DNA from: Piper betle
Lineage: Eukaryota; Streptophyta; Magnoliopsida; Piperales; Piperaceae
Direction: 5' to 3'
DNA length: 64,000 bases
Assembly: GCA_033002965.1 (NCBI GenBank)
Contig: JAURVB010000046.1
Location: 62,001-126,000 of the forward strand
In this document: positions 36,718 through 51,159 of the stretch, in pieces
Layout: the number at the start of each line of letters is the position of its first letter
How positions within the stretch are numbered: position 1 is the stretch's first letter
The notes under the pieces: generated by a model
The model's database searches: none
Seen by the model: the letters and a program-made list of their open reading frames with translations, nothing else
What the model was told of the DNA's origin: nothing
Translations under genes and position numbers: made by a program

Positions 36718-38259
36718 ATGGGGAGAGGGAGGGTGGAGCTGAAGAGAATTGAGAACAAGATAAACAGGCAGGTTACCTTCTCCAAGAGGAGGAATGGGCT
36801 GCTCAAGAAGGCGTACGAGCTCTCCGTGCTGTGCGACGCCGAGGTCGCGCTCATCATCTTCAAGCCGAGGGAAGCTGTATGAGTTTGGAAGTGCTGGGTA
36901 AACTACATGCTATGATCATCATGATATGTATTAAAATGTGTTGCAGTATGCTTTCATCGACTTTTGAAAATAGTTTGCATGATTTTCTCTGGTTTGTGAT
37001 GGAAATTGAATGACTTGATATGCGTGCTTGCTGGGCTTCATGAATTTATTGGTTGTTTATCTTGCTAAGGTGTTAACTTTAGGGGGAAGAGACCGATCCA
37101 TCTTCTTGCTTCTATTTCTCTTTCTCTCTTTCTCTCTTTCTTTCTCCAGGTTTTTAAGGGCTCTGGAACTGTTCTAAACAGGCCTTCTCCAGCTTAAAAT
37201 TTAGGGTTCCTGTCTCAGGAGGAAATAGAAGTTTATATGGAGATAACAGCTCGCTTCAGATTTTCCGTGGGCTTGCTGAGAAAAGCTGGGGCCTGTAGTA
37301 CATTCTTTCCTTGATGTTCTCTTTGCTCTATCCATCTCGCTCTTTCTCTTGAATGAGATAAGTAGATACGTGTTTGCAAAATAGGTGATCGAAGAGGAAT
37401 CTAAGCGAGGCCAAGCTGCAAAGTCCCATGAAGCTCCTTGCCTTACTCTTTTGCTTTTTGGTCTGCTTGATTTCCCGCTTCTCTTTCTTTTCTACTTTCT
37501 CATCTCCCTTGTTGGGTTCTGATTTACATCATTTAATTTAGTTCTTTCACTTCTTCTCTTTTCGGTTTATCCTTCGGTTTTTTATTTTTGATTCATCATG
37601 AAAATATGTAACTGAACAAAAGGATAGCACAACGGGTACGAAGATGATCCATCCTTTGTTACTTTCAAGTACTTGTGCACTTCTTTTGATTTTATATTCA
37701 CACTGGGTCATTTATTATTGATTAGGTTGGCAGCTTGTGCATTCCTCCACGTTCTTGTTTCCGGCTTTACATTTGTCCTTGTATTTTTAGAATATCTGGG
37801 GAGATATTTGTTGAAAATTAAGACTTAACCCCAACTAGTAAACTTCCCTACAACAATATATTTTCCAGCGGGGTGTATATGTATATATATCTATGTTTGG
37901 TCTTCTTTGGATCAGAAAGACGCCGCCGACTAGCTAGGTGAATCGATGTGTGTTAATGGTGATCTATAGCCTGTTGAGCTGGGCAGTGGTTGAGCAGTGG
38001 AGCCTGCACTGGTGGCCTCTCTGGTTTTGATATTGAGATTATCTCTAATAGGGTTCTAGCAGGAAGTGAAGTACATTCCATGCATGATGCTAAATATAGA
38101 ACTCCTTGGAGAGAAAAAACTATTACTTTTAAAAAGATGTAGATTTCATCAATTTTCATATATTAACTTCTTATGCTACTCATCTATTTCGTTTCTTTCT
38201 TGGAGCTCATTCTTAATGTCTTTTGTCGTCCAGAAAATATATGAGCTCGTACCATAACA

Positions 38260-38305
<46 letters not shown>

Positions 38306-40062
38306 TCTCTCATACTCTCCACCATCTACCCCTCAAATTTTCCCATGATAAAACCATTGATAAGTATTAAAGAGGGACAATGTACCCGGCTTGCACGTCA
38401 TCTGATGATCGATGGATACATGGGTTGATCAGCTACAGGTATATCGTCTGCATGCGTGTTCTTTAATTCGGTTTTTGCTTTACCTTATTCTTTGCGAATT
38501 AGAAGGTTTTGAAGAGTAAAAAAGTCTTTTTATCTGTTCATTATTATTATTATTATTATATATTATTATTATTATTTGTATTTGTGTTTCCTGATATTAC
38601 TTGATTAGTAATTGGCGGCTACAGAATTCAGTGTATGATGATGGTCTTCTGTAAATAAATTTATGCCCTAATAGATCTCTAAATTCTAATAGGAACTGAA
38701 ATGATTAAAGTATTTTCCAAGCTTAAGAGTGTTGGCCTCAATGCATAAGATAAGTTTCTTTTTTTAAAGCCTGAAATTGTTTTAAAGCAATTTTTTGGGA
38801 GCTCTGCGAATTTAAGAATCTTTCAAGTCACTTTTGGTTCTTTCTAGATTATTTCGAGCGGATCAGTTTTGTTCTTCATTTAGTAAATTTACATGCTACC
38901 CATTTTGACAGTTTCCAACATCTACATGTCCTGTCCTTGAACCTTTTCTCAGGATTCTATATTCTCTCCAAGTTTAACTACTCCGTTGGAGCTTATTCTT
39001 GATTTATTCTTGCTTTTCAAATATTAGAACATATCTGAACGCTTTTCCTCAGCAGAAGCTACTTTAATTCCAGCTTCCATTGGTAGTAATCACTTTCTTT
39101 CCACTTAATCGACACAAAAATAAACCATAAAAATGAAATTAATCTTGAAGATGAGATATTAAGATAACACTAATATATTTATCCATGATTAAGTAAAGTT
39201 GTTGCTAGAGCTCTGTAAATGAGTAAAATTCTAATGGCAAGGTGATGACTAGGATACATGGTTATTAAACAGTTGTATAAAACAACGAGCTGGATACTTC
39301 CAATTATAAATTGTTGGCCGTATTATAAGATACACCCAATATTAGAAGTCCATGCCACTAAATCTTATGTTTATTAAGCATTTAAAGATAGACATGAGCT
39401 AAAAAACCTAATTTAGAGGTTAAGTTTTATTGTTCTATAAAATATGATCCCTCAGAATAAGATACATATATCTAATTTTGGACAGAGATTATGGTTCCCC
39501 TACAGTGTTTTGGGTCTTGGATTGAGGCTGTGGAATATTATCTTCTCCGATCTTTATGAATATCCTCAATCCATTTCCGGTGCAAAGTATGTACCTACTT
39601 TATATTATAATCAATTTTCATAAATGTAATCTCAATACAAAGGAACGATGATCTTTTTTTACCTCAAATGCTTGACATGACATGGTTTATATACATATAA
39701 TTAATATTATTAAGTTACTGGGTGTGAGTGCTACTCGGGATAAAACTCACACATCTCTTTAGTTTGTTATGTGTTAAGTAAACTGAGATTTCTTTTATAG
39801 TTGATGGGGATTGGATAAAACTTGAATTTAAACTCTATATAGGCCGTTAAACTTCCATTCTAGTTAATTTGTATCTTTTATGAAGTTCTTCATCTTCCTC
39901 TGGGTAAATAGGTGAATAAGGTTCCAATTAGAAACTTTATAAAATTGAAGGCACTGCACAAATTGTTTTCCCGAAGCACAGGAACTACATATCTGCTTTT
40001 AAAATATTCACATCTTTCTTCTGCAAATTAAAATTAATATTATATAGGTTTCCACTTCTGTG

Positions 40063-40122
<60 letters not shown>

Positions 40123-43100
40123 AGCATCTGCGCATTGTTTATATATAATTAGCATCACAGGGAAATAAATTTATAGATATAGATAAAAATATTTATCAAA
40201 GACGAATATATATATGTCTGTAGAAAGATCATACCTAGCTTGAAGGTATACCATGGTAACTACATGATATTAAAATGATCATGCACCGTGTGAGCCACTT
40301 GCTGTACGTAGCATGGCTTGTTGATTTTAATATATTACTAGCTTACAAATGGAACGTATGGATATATCTACATCTTCGAAGTGGTCCTTTCTCTTGCTTC
40401 AAGCTGCCCTTTCAGCTTAACTGTGCCGCATATTGAGGCACATGAGCATCAGTACCTTGCCATCTTTTCCTTAACCCAGAAGTTGTATCTCTTTGTCTGG
40501 AGGTCACACTATATATGGATGAAATGATCATCAAGGAAGAGTTTTCTGAAAAAATGCATTTTGCCAGTTTGATCTTATTCATTTTCACCAAATGTCCTCT
40601 TCAAACTGTATATGTTCATTGTAGGGAGGAAGGTGAAATAAGCATGTTAACTTATATTTAGTCATAGTCAAGATCTTGACATAGATATATGTTGTGGTGG
40701 TGTTATTGTTATTATCATTTTGCCCGGATGTTTGTTTTGTTTTATTGTTTCATCTGTTTTCTTATTAAAGCTTGTGAATTCAATTTGAAATGCATATCGG
40801 TCATGATAAATTAGTGCCATGCATGCCGACTCTGACAAGTTCGAAAGTTTAATTTACATCTTCCTCATTAACATTTATTCGCTAACAGATAGAGTACACA
40901 GTTTGCAACTCGAGGTGCCAAGGACCATTATGCAGAGCTTGTTGATGCAAAATGTGCCATGCATTGCTTAATTTTATCTTATATTTGTCAAAAAATTAAC
41001 ATGCATCATGATGAGACCCTAATAAATAATAATGTTGTGCCATTGTTATAAGAAGAAGAAACGCTGCTTTGTGAAAATTTTGTATTGAAATAAGAGAAAA
41101 AAATACTTGAAGTACATTGTTGACGGCATTATTTACGGGTAGAATATTGCTGAGTCTTTTTCATTACGGTATCATAATTACGAATTGCATAACTAATGCT
41201 GATTACAAGATAAATGATATTGTTTTACAATGGCCAAGATAAAATGATGTTTCCTTGCTTGTGGGCATTTTGAGATGTATATATATACGCAGTGTGTATC
41301 ATGGACATTATTTTGCATGTCATGTGTAACATCTGGCATCCTTGTTTGTTGGACGAAAAGGCAGTGTGGAAGACCTGTATACGATAGAAATTTTGTAATT
41401 TGAAGAGTTATATGGTGGACATATTGTTGATCCCATGCTACGAACAGAAGTCTTACATGCTTTATGTCTCATGTCACTCCTATCAGTCTGAACCACACCC
41501 TTGAGCGTTATCAACATTGCTGTCACACGCTTCAGGACAATAATGCTCCAGATCTTGAGAAACAGGTTAGTTTACACAGTGCATCCCTTTGCTTTTCTTT
41601 CATCCTAAATACATTTGATTTGTACCATAGAAGATTGATAAAAAAGACCACTATAGTGTTTTTTTTACGAGCAAAATTTCTATGCTGACATTGTTACTTC
41701 AATTTCAGGGCTGGTGCCAGGAGGTTGCAAAGTTGAAGGCTCAATATGAGTCCCTACTTCGTACGCACAGGTCTGCACCTTATTCCCACGTTCAATTGAG
41801 TATATAAACTGACAGAAAATATTGTCTGCTTGCACAGTGTTGAAATTTTTATTTCTTGCTGATTTTTGACTTATCAGGCATTTACTTGGGGAGGATATTG
41901 GCCCTTTGAGCTTGAAAGAACTGCAGGACCTTGAAAATCAACTTGAAGCATCTCTCCGTCAAACTAGGCAGAGGAAGGTATAATAAGATTATATGGATAT
42001 ACTATTGCTTCTATTTGGTGTTGTCATAATTTCTTAATGTGTGAAATTTGCATAAAGAAAACGCATGATATATTGTAGACGCAAATCCTGATGGAGCAGA
42101 TGGATAACCTTCGCAAAACGGTACATGTTTTTAAATCTTTACATATTACTAGGCAACATATATGTTGTACATTCACCGTTTTTTTTAGTATCGATATTCA
42201 TCACGGGGAGAGTTCCCGCATGCTATTATATATACAATCTATTTATTCTCTCTCTTTAACACTGTTCAATCATGCTCTTGGGTCTTTTAACTTGGGAAGT
42301 GTAAACATGCTAAATATACATCAACTTTTAATGTACATATACACAGCAACCTTCTCCCATAACCTTGCATGTCAAGCACTTCCTTTTATATAAGTTTTTA
42401 TTCCTTTTTAAAATTTTGCTTTTATTTTATTTTATTTTCTCTTCTTTGGCATTTCATGTTGCATTGACGTCACTTTTTGATGTCTGAATAATATGATTCT
42501 GGTATATTAATGCTAAAGATCTTTTATCTTAACAATGATATAGTTAAAATAGATCATCTCTGTTCTAATTCCACGAAATAGGCTGCCTATCTGAGCTGTG
42601 TTTATAGGCAAAACTTAGCTTGGTGAACATTCTGTTACGTTCTCTATGTTGGTTTTGTTTAACGAGTGCAGGAACGTCGTCTGGGGGATGTAAACAAGGA
42701 GCTGAAACTCAAGGTTATTCAATCACTGAAGCGCCCAAATTTACTTGTTTTGTTGAGTTGTTAAGTGTTATTATTACAGTTTAAGAATTGATATGTTTTT
42801 GGGAATTTTAGCTTGAAGTAGAAGAGACAAGCTCATATAGAAGCATCCAAGGTGCATGGGACACTGGTACCCAACTTGTTGGAAGCAGCAGCACCTTCTC
42901 TGCTCACCCTTCTCAATCCAGGACTGTGGACTGCGAACCCACATTGCAAATTGGGTACCTTTCTTTCTCCTCCCAAACATTCGGCCTTGTGCTATCTTCA
43001 ATTAAATTTTATAAAAAAATAAAAAATAAAACCCAGAGATTGTGCTCTAATTGATCATAATTGTAATCCGATTAAGCAAATCTAAAAAACAGCTCACTTC

Positions 43101-43256
43101 CAATTCTTAATTGATTGGAAGATTCGCTAAATCAAACATTTTACTGATCTTCTTGAGTTCTCAATCAGGTACCACCAGTTTGTTCCTTCAGAGGCAGCCA
43201 TTCCTAGGACTGTGGCTGGTGAAAGCAGCTACAATATCCACGGTTGGGTGCTTTGA
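36718..43256 (+). CDS. AGL6: AGL6-clade MIKC MADS-box transcription factor
   Basis: Eight exons: 36718-36897, 41487-41565, 41709-41770, 41878-41977, 42079-42120, 42672-42713, 42812-42954, 43169-43256. Lengths after the first (79, 62, 100, 42, 42 nt) are the MIKC pattern and all introns are GT–AG. MADS domain: [20 protein letters not shown] with [22 protein letters not shown] domains include [45 protein letters not shown] and [20 protein letters not shown]. The C-terminus has [17 protein letters not shown] and ends GWVL, the AGL6 motifs. About 245 residues are expected. The family specifies floral organ and meristem identity by forming MADS tetramers with CArG-box DNA. In exon 1 two bases are missing where relatives read TTC AGC AGC CGA GGG (here TTCAAGCCGAGGG, 36859-36871), giving an early TGA at 36880-36882. 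The next MADS gene downstream is SOC1-like, same strand. Confidence 0.95.
38262..38302. repeat. (TA)n microsatellite in AGL6 intron 1
   Basis: About 20 TA units, likely length-polymorphic. Confidence 0.9.
40066..40119. repeat. (TA)n microsatellite in AGL6 intron 1, longest in window
   Basis: About 27 TA units, 1.4 kb before exon 2. Confidence 0.9.
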
Positions 43257-46200
43257 AAATTTCTGCTCTCGCCCAACATTAATATGGCAACCTTTTATAT
43301 GTATGATTGGATTTCGTGAACAAAGTTAATTAAGCAAGGGAAGCAATGGCTACAATATTACCTCTTACTTCTTTAGTAGGGCTCCGTTCTCTCTAATGTG
43401 AAGCCTGCTTATAACGTGAAATGACAAACATATATTGTCAAGCGTTGTATGAATCCAAGTATTGTCAAGTTTCTTGCACCTATTATTCATCTTTCATTTG
43501 CAGTGACAAACTATTAATGGATGAACTGGCTTTTATGTATTACAGAGTTTGCGGAAAAGTTTTTACTTACCCAATTGTTTATGTTATTTCCCCCAACATT
43601 ACACCATTGATTATGTTGCATTAGCTAATCATGAATTATGTGGACAATTAGACATGGATAAATAGGATTACCCACTTATAATATATGCCCAAAAAATTTT
43701 CTATTACATGGTTGTCATGAAGATCATCAAGTCTTTTTGGCAATCCTGTTATTGCTTGCTGAAAATACTAACACGATAGATACCCTTTGTGAAGGTGTGG
43801 TGTGTGCACGTCTCTCTAGGAAGCTTCCTGCATGTTAAAAGGTAATTTTCAATTGTTTAAATTGTCTTAAAAAGATCCCTCTTTGGTAATATTTATGAAA
43901 AAATTCAAATCTTAGATAAATTGTTTCAATTAAGATAATTGTTAATCAATAATTCAAATGGATTTTAGTTCTGATTTTAAATATATTATAGACTAATTTA
44001 TATTGATTCAATTTTTAGTTTACTTATAAAATTACCTTTAGTGTAAATTTTGTTATAAAAATTAATTTTATTTTTTAACATTATTTATATATTATTTATT
44101 TTAATTATTTTATTATATAAACAATATTTATCATGGCACACCAATGTCTTGGCAGGTCTACTATTATCTATAGCACGACGATTTTTTTACTTGCTTTAGT
44201 GTGGTTAATTCTAGGCCCACGCCTAATATTTGATAATAATAAACTCAAAATATACATGATATTCTAAACAAAATTAATCTTTTAATAAGGATAAACTCAA
44301 TATATTATGTACATAAATCTTTATTTTCATTGATCATCTTCTTCTCACCTTTACGATTATCTACAAATAATTCATAAACATAACATTCATAAGATAATTA
44401 TACAAAATTATAAAAGTTTGATAAACATGACATTTAATAAATATGATAGTTAATTATACAAAATTGATAAATATGATATCCACTATATAAAGCATGAAAA
44501 AAGGCAGATATGACATTCATGCATAAGATAAGCATGCAAGATTCTGAAAAATTAACATAATAAACATATAGTTGATAAACATAGCATCCATATATAACAT
44601 AATAATTGCATACAAAATCATTAAAAATGGATAAACTTGACCATATAAACTTATAAAATAACTATATGAAATAAATATGACATTAACTTATAAGATAAAC
44701 ATACTAAATTGATATCATCATGAGCTTATTTATAATTATTTACTTATTTATTAAATTTTAAATATTATTAATAAATGCTTTTTTTAAAAAAATTATAAGT
44801 GATAAGAACAGAGCCGGGGTAATAACATACTTATTAATATGAGTGGAACAATATTCCGCATTATCCATCTGGGTTCCTTTTATTCCTACATAGGCTTAAT
44901 CCCATGTTAGTTAGGCCAATATATAGTAATTCTAACCAAGTATTACAAGTCCGATCTCTTGTTCCACATGGGCTTGTGTATCTTTTAATCATCTTGGTCC
45001 GAGTAATATTTTTACGTACCCAGCCCATCTCTATAAAACATGGAGGCCTGTAAGCTCCAAGCTCATTCTACATAATCAAAGCGAGCGAGATTTTCAAGAT
45101 AAAATGATATAGACAAACATGATAGAGGCTGCAAATATATATCTCACATGAATTGATCTCTCTCCTCTATTTTGGAGACTATAACAAGGGTTCTCACTAA
45201 CGAAGGGGAGAGGCAATTTGATGAACCAGAGCTTCCATAGATTATTTTTGTATTCTTACTTGGTCAGTTGGTCTACATTACGGAGGAGTTTAATTTGAAG
45301 ATAATAAGATCAAGGCACTAGTCAAGCCCTAGCAAGACTCCACTTTTATAACCTTTCTCGTTTGATGGAAGAAAGTATTAAACTCCTCTATATTCAAGGA
45401 AAGACATCCCTTGTCATAGAGGGACGTGCGAAGTTCTTCCTCCTAGGCTAGAATACTACTGAGAACCATCAGATAAAAAGTAATCTTTCATACAACCGTA
45501 CGTGAATATGAAAACCCATTCATGAAAGACTCCAAATAAGGCTTCCATAATGAGGCTGTAATTGTCAACAATAATTTTTACAGTATGTGCATTCAAAGGA
45601 TAGCGCAATACATTGAAAAATGATCATCAACTATTTGAAATTGGACTTGAACTTAATATATTTATCGCCTTCATCCAATTTTCTCCTTGAAAATCAAAAT
45701 GGTTACCCAAATTGAATATCAATATGAATGTGGGACTAATTTAAGATTTTTTGTGACGGTGTAAGTGTAAATTTAGGGATTTCTCAAAAGGATTAATCCA
45801 AGTCGAAGATTTATTAATGCATCTCCACTAATATATATATCAAATCTTATCTTGATATATAGGCCACTTTTTTGAAATTAATTTTTCACTCATATTTTAA
45901 TATTTTTAAATTTTTTGACACGTTACTTTACAATGATGGATATTTTGTTAAGAATGTTGATGTCCCGGATCATGAGGACATGTAAGACTACATAGATAAT
46001 AATATTCTCGGGTTAAAGACTCCATAAAACAGTGTGCAACTTCACAACATGTATTTCAACAACATCAAAAAAATATAATTTAAAGCTCAATTGTGCAAAG
46101 TGTGCCATATAATTGGCTCGAGCATTTTTTTAAGAAAAAGCAAATTAAACGCAGAAAGATTCATGATAAATTTGTAAAAAAAATATATTGTATCACATTT

Positions 46201-46675
46201 TTTTATGAAGCCTATTTTCAACAAAAAAACTTGCTACAGTAGAGCTGAGCTGGATGGAGATTAAGTAGGCTCCAACCCTGCCCCCCAACTCGATCGGCTT
46301 AATTGGCTTTGGTGGTTTCGTGTTCCCTCCTTCATGCCGAGCGAGTTTGAGCTCGAGCTCGGTTGGCTTGCCACCCCTGTTCTACTTGAATTTCTCCTCT
46401 GAGCACCTAAGCTATCCACTACTCCAATATTACCCAGCATTTTAATTAACAAGAGTTTTTTCGTTCAAACAAAAGAAGAGGATTTGGACAATATGATAGT
46501 TTTTATCGAGGATGAGAGAACAAATGAAGGATTATTTCTTTCTTTAAAAATTAGCTTTTATCTTTTTTGTAAATCTTTGTGCGACAAATTTTTTATTAAT
46601 AAAGATTTAAACTTGCATAATGTTTTCCATATTTATTTATTTTTTATAGTTTATAGCATGCAATGAGGTTTTAAA
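43257..46675. other. Spacer downstream of AGL6
   Basis: Probable AGL6 3' UTR to about 43450, then strongly AT-rich DNA. The part 44930-45560 is less AT-rich and reads like the leader or internal region of an old LTR retrotransposon, but shows no protein motif, LTR pair or primer-binding site. Confidence 0.45.
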
Positions 46676-47460
46676 TGGGGCTGCTAAACGAGCGAGCGAG
46701 CCGAGCTCAATTTGTGTTTGAACTTGGCTTGCATAGTTCGAAGTTTATTTGAACTCGGCTCGAAATCAAACGAGTCTTGAATATGTATGCTCAAACTTGA
46801 CTTGAATATATTTTATGTTGTTCGAGCTCGAATATACTTAAATTGTTTAATTTTGACCAGCTCAAACTTAGCTCGTTCGAAACTGAAATTTTAACGAACT
46901 CGAACCTAACTCTTTCGTGAACTCAAATAGTTCGAAGTTTATTCGAAATCGGCTCGAGATCGAACATGTATGCTCGAACTTGATTGGAATATTTTTTATG
47001 TTGTTCGAGTTCTACTCAAACTCGAATATACTTAAATTATTTAATTTTGACAAGCTCAAACACAGCTCGTTCGAAATCGAAATTTTGACGAACTCGATCC
47101 TAATTCTTTCATGAGTTCAATGAAAATGCAATCAGTACAGATTGAACTCACGACTTTTAGGTCTTCAACTTGAATACCTCTCATATAAGCTATCTCACTA
47201 CTTTGTTATTATATTATATATATATATATATATACTATAAAGATTACATTATTATATTATTTTATCGAGTCGATTTCGAATCGAATTCGAATTATAACCG
47301 AGTCGAGTCGAGTCGAACATTACTTTGCTCAAATTCGGCTCGAAGGATTTGAGTTCGAGTTGAATTCGAGTTCGAGAATTTAAATGTCGAGTTTCGAGTC
47401 GGGTCAAACTGAATTGAACACTAAATGTTAACAAGCTGGTTTGCTTAATTAATAACCCTA
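46676..47460. mobile_element. hAT-like MITE with internal tandem duplication
   Basis: Ends TGGGGCTG … AACCCTA, imperfectly inverted, with similar 8-bp flanks (GTTTTAAA / TTTTCAAA). The interior has many TTCGAAC/GCTCGA words. Two adjacent units of about 195 bp (about 46735-46920 and 46925-47115) share the same order of landmarks: TATGCTC…AACTTGA, TTTTATGTTGTTCGAG, AATATACTTAAATT, GCTCGTTCGAAA. The copy at 48061-48380 carries one such unit, which supports a common family. Confidence 0.6.
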
Positions 47461-48060
47461 TTTTCAAAAGCAATGTGGTGACCCCTTGGGAAGAAGAGCT
47501 TACTCCTTACAAATGGGAGGCTGCCGGGCCAATATGGCCATCCTAGGTTGGCTCATTAATTAAATGAGTTGAGCTTTCTATAATTAGTTGCCTCAAACTG
47601 GCTCAACATGTGTTGGGTGATTAATAACTAAACTGGTATTGAGATTAAAATCAGGATGCAGATGTCGGGTTTTGAACATCTAAATATATTTTAATACGAA
47701 ATTATTCAGGTAATGTATATTATCCTCCCTCCATCCATGCCACCTAAGCTTTGGCAGTGATCCTAATCTTTCTCTGTAAATTTTGCGTCTTACGTTCTCC
47801 TTTCTATTCGCCATCTACAATGTATTACAAATGAAACAAAATCCAGTTGAGTCATGATTGAATTCAAATTGGATTATGCAACAAACGGTTTAAAAGGCCC
47901 TTTATAAAATTGTTTTTTTGCTAACCTCTTGTGAGATTATTAGGACATGGATTAGCGTAATAGGAGCACTGGAATAAGGGTAGCTTGGACAATATACAGG
48001 CCATGTCCAATCAAAATTCTTTTTGGGTTTCCATTACAAGGATCATTTGGATGTTGGCAT

Positions 48061-48380
48061 TAGGGCTGAGTCGAACTTAGCTTGTGCTCAAACTTGACTC
48101 GAATAATTTAAAATTTGTTCAGAACTCAATTCGAGATTGAACGAAGTTTTGAACATATATGCTCGAAATTGGCTCGAACAATTTTTATGTTGTTCGAGTT
48201 TGACTCGAACTTACGAATACACTTAAATTATTTAATTTTGAGGAGTTCGAAACCAATTTGTTTGAGAGCTCAAAACTAACTCGTTTGAGAGCTCAAAGTA
48301 GCTCGTTTGGAAGTTCGAAACCAACTCGATTATGAAGTTGAAAATACCTTACGAGCTAACTGGCTCAATTAGTAGCCCTA
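48061..48380. mobile_element. 320-bp hAT-like MITE
   Basis: Begins TAGGGCTGAG and ends GTAGCCCTA. The flanks GTTGGCAT (48053-48060) and GTTGGCAC (48381-48388) match at 7 of 8 positions, fitting the 8-bp duplication of hAT transposons. The interior shares the TTTTTATGTTGTTCGAGTTTG and ACACTTAAATTATTTAATTTTGA words with the larger element at 46676-47460. Non-coding. Confidence 0.75.
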
Positions 48381-50092
48381 GTTGGCACGAAAATAATATA
48401 AACATTAAATTTTAAAATAGTTAATCTTACTAAAAGTAGTTATAATTAATATATTCTATATAAATAATATTAATTAATAATTTAAATATTTTGTATTCAA
48501 ATTAAGTAATGATTAATTTTAAATGGATCACTCATTTACTCTATAATATGCAAAGAAAAAAAGGAAAAAATTAATTGCACATAAGAGTGCCCAATAGTAA
48601 CTCATGAAAGTAACTATGATTAATTTGTGACAGAATATGTACTAATTTTTTCGTAGAATATATTGGTAAATACTATTTTAGTAAAGTCAACTTTTTAAAA
48701 TTTTTTATGTCACCAACTAAACAGGTCCTAAATCAGTAACTTATAACATATAGCTGTGATTAAGACAGTTTTTAGTACCACAATTATAGTTTAATGAACA
48801 TTATGTTGATATTTACGCAAAAAGAAATAAGAAAAAGCCTTGTTGCGAGATAGATATATTTTTTAGATCTGTGCCTCGTGGAAATTTAAATGGTTTGACA
48901 TGTTTCTTGTGACTCAGATGTTGTAAAATTTTAGATGTTTGAATTACTTGTACCAAAAGCTTAAGTGGTTAAAAAAAACCATTTACTTTAGCTTAACACA
49001 AAGTATCAATGAGGAGCATATTATTATAATTTTGTCTTCAACAAAACTTGATTTGGAGACTATAAATTGACATGAAATTGTAATTGATTTTATTTAATTT
49101 TTCAAATTGAGTAATAAAAACTATTGATAGAATGCCATTAATCTTTTATATTTTTCCTAAATTAACAATTTAAAATAGTATATATATCATATATTTGTAA
49201 ATTAGAAAAATAATCAGTTGGGCGGTTTTACTATCAATATTGACAGTAAGACCGATGAACAACTAAAGAAGCATGGATAAGGGTACCATTTATTCTTGAA
49301 AAATAACAAATTTGTCTTAAAAATATTTAACGGGCAAATGATTTGTTTAAAGCTGATTAGGCCTTACCACCGGTAACAAACCTGACTTTTGTCACATGAT
49401 ATTCGTCGTAGCGTGACTATTTTGTCACGGAATTGGAATTATCATGATAAATAATTAATCACGAATGTAGTCCCATTCTTCCGTGACAGTCACAAAATCA
49501 GGGTTAACAAAAAACGAAGATTTCCCATCGACACCCACGGCCGCTATTTCCCCCTCCGTTAATTCCCAGCGCACCACCCGTCTCCCGTGTGTGACGCTGT
49601 TCCACTACTGCTGGTTTCTTGGCTCGTTCATGGATGTAAGTGAGCTTGCCATCTCTTTCTCCATATCTTGTTCTATGATTGGTAGCGGGGAAAGCCTGTG
49701 GTGGGGGTGATTTTGGGCCTTCCTTTACTGATTGATGGGGTTGGTTTGTTGCTAGAGTGATGGGTTTTTTTCTTTTGGTCTTAATGTTGCGTCTATGTGA
49801 ATTTGATGTTCAACTGTATATTGGAAGTTTGGTAAATATTTGATTGATTTCTTGATATGTGTTTTGGGTAGCTCATTCTATGGGCTTTTTTATATTTTGG
49901 CCTGAGCAGTAGTGTGAATCGAATCGAATCTTATTTGGCCTAGTTTGACAGTTTTGAGATTTTTTCTTTGGTTGGGGAATTTATGATCTGGTTTAAATTA
50001 TTGTTATTTCAGATCCACTTTGATCTCAATCGAGTTAATCATCAGCACTGTTGGACTATTACTAGTCTTTAGCTTTCAATTGATTTTCTTTC

Positions 50093-50440
50093 GTGTTTGT
50101 AGTGGTAGTTAATATAGGCAGATTTAATATTCAGATTACTAACAATTTTCAATATTGTAAATTAAAGGTTTTTTTCCCTGAAGCTGAACAACGATTGATT
50201 TTTTTTTTGCAATCTTCAAGTAATCTTCCTACATTCACTAATTTACTTTTGTCAAGACAACCTACGATTGATCCCACTTTGATGCAGGAACATATGCATG
50301 AGACTATGCAGGTGGAGGTAGAGACTATCCGTTGCGAGGTTAGCCAACAAGTGAGCAAGCAAATTGATGACTCTGAGCATCGACAAAGAAGAGAGATTAT
50401 GGCTCATGTCAGACAGGTTGGGCGAGCCCATCGAGGATGA
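50093..50440 (+). other. Unassigned 115-codon open frame inside the DNA element
   Basis: From about residue 50 the frame is rich in E, Q, H, R and M (MQEHMHETMQVEVETIRCEV, then SEHRQRREIMAHVRQ), suggesting a charged helix. The charged tail is reminiscent of plant En/Spm transposase C-termini, but no diagnostic motif is present. An acidic, Asp-rich stretch continues in another frame to about 50495. It may be an exon of an element-encoded protein. Confidence 0.3.
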
Positions 50441-51159
50441 TGACAATGATGAAAAGAATGACAATGTCAACGATGTGTGCGACAATGATGACACGCAACC
50501 CCGTCGGCATCTATACCTTGAGTTTGTGATAATAATTTAAATATGTTTTATAACAATTTAAATAGTATTAGTCATTGCATAGTTTTTTACTTGTTTGGAT
50601 TTTTATTTTGTTTGTGCATACAGTGGAATCCGTTAATTTTGTTCACTTGATAGAAATGGAAAAGAGGCTATGTAGAAGAGGTTAGTCATCTCAGGTAATA
50701 TAATCTACCAGTATTATATGATTATCCTTCCTCGTTGAATTAGACAACAGTAGCAGTTTCAAATGATAACATAATCACAAGTCTTGCACGTGTTCATAGA
50801 GGTGCTGTTTTTTTTTATGCAGAAAATAGTCTTTTGTAGCATGATGATCTCTTTGACTTCTGCAGCTTTATGCTTTTCTTCTTTTCTTTAGCATGATACT
50901 TAGTTATAGTACTGTTTTTTTCTTGTGAAATTGTCAGAAATATTACTAGATATCAATACCATTCAAATATAGTTGGAGTTATCCATCGGTTATGGTTGTA
51001 GCAGATTATAGTGTAGTTGTACCTTGTTTGTAATGACTCTTTGTGGCTCTGAAATTGGAATTTGTTTCTGTGTATTGTTTAACTGTTTTTTTTTCAGAGT
51101 CCCAAGGATTTACTTTTTTGTGAGAAGATGGAGAGGTCATCCAACTTTTGCTTGCGCCA

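Larger units (their letters stand above)
36898..41486 (+). other. AGL6 intron 1 (4.6 kb)
   Basis: Long first intron, typical of MIKC MADS genes and often regulatory in this family. Holds a CT-rich tract at 37118-37150, (TA)n at 38262-38302, an ATT repeat at about 38541-38577 and (TA)n at 40066-40119. No coding sequence or intact transposon recognised. Confidence 0.75.
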
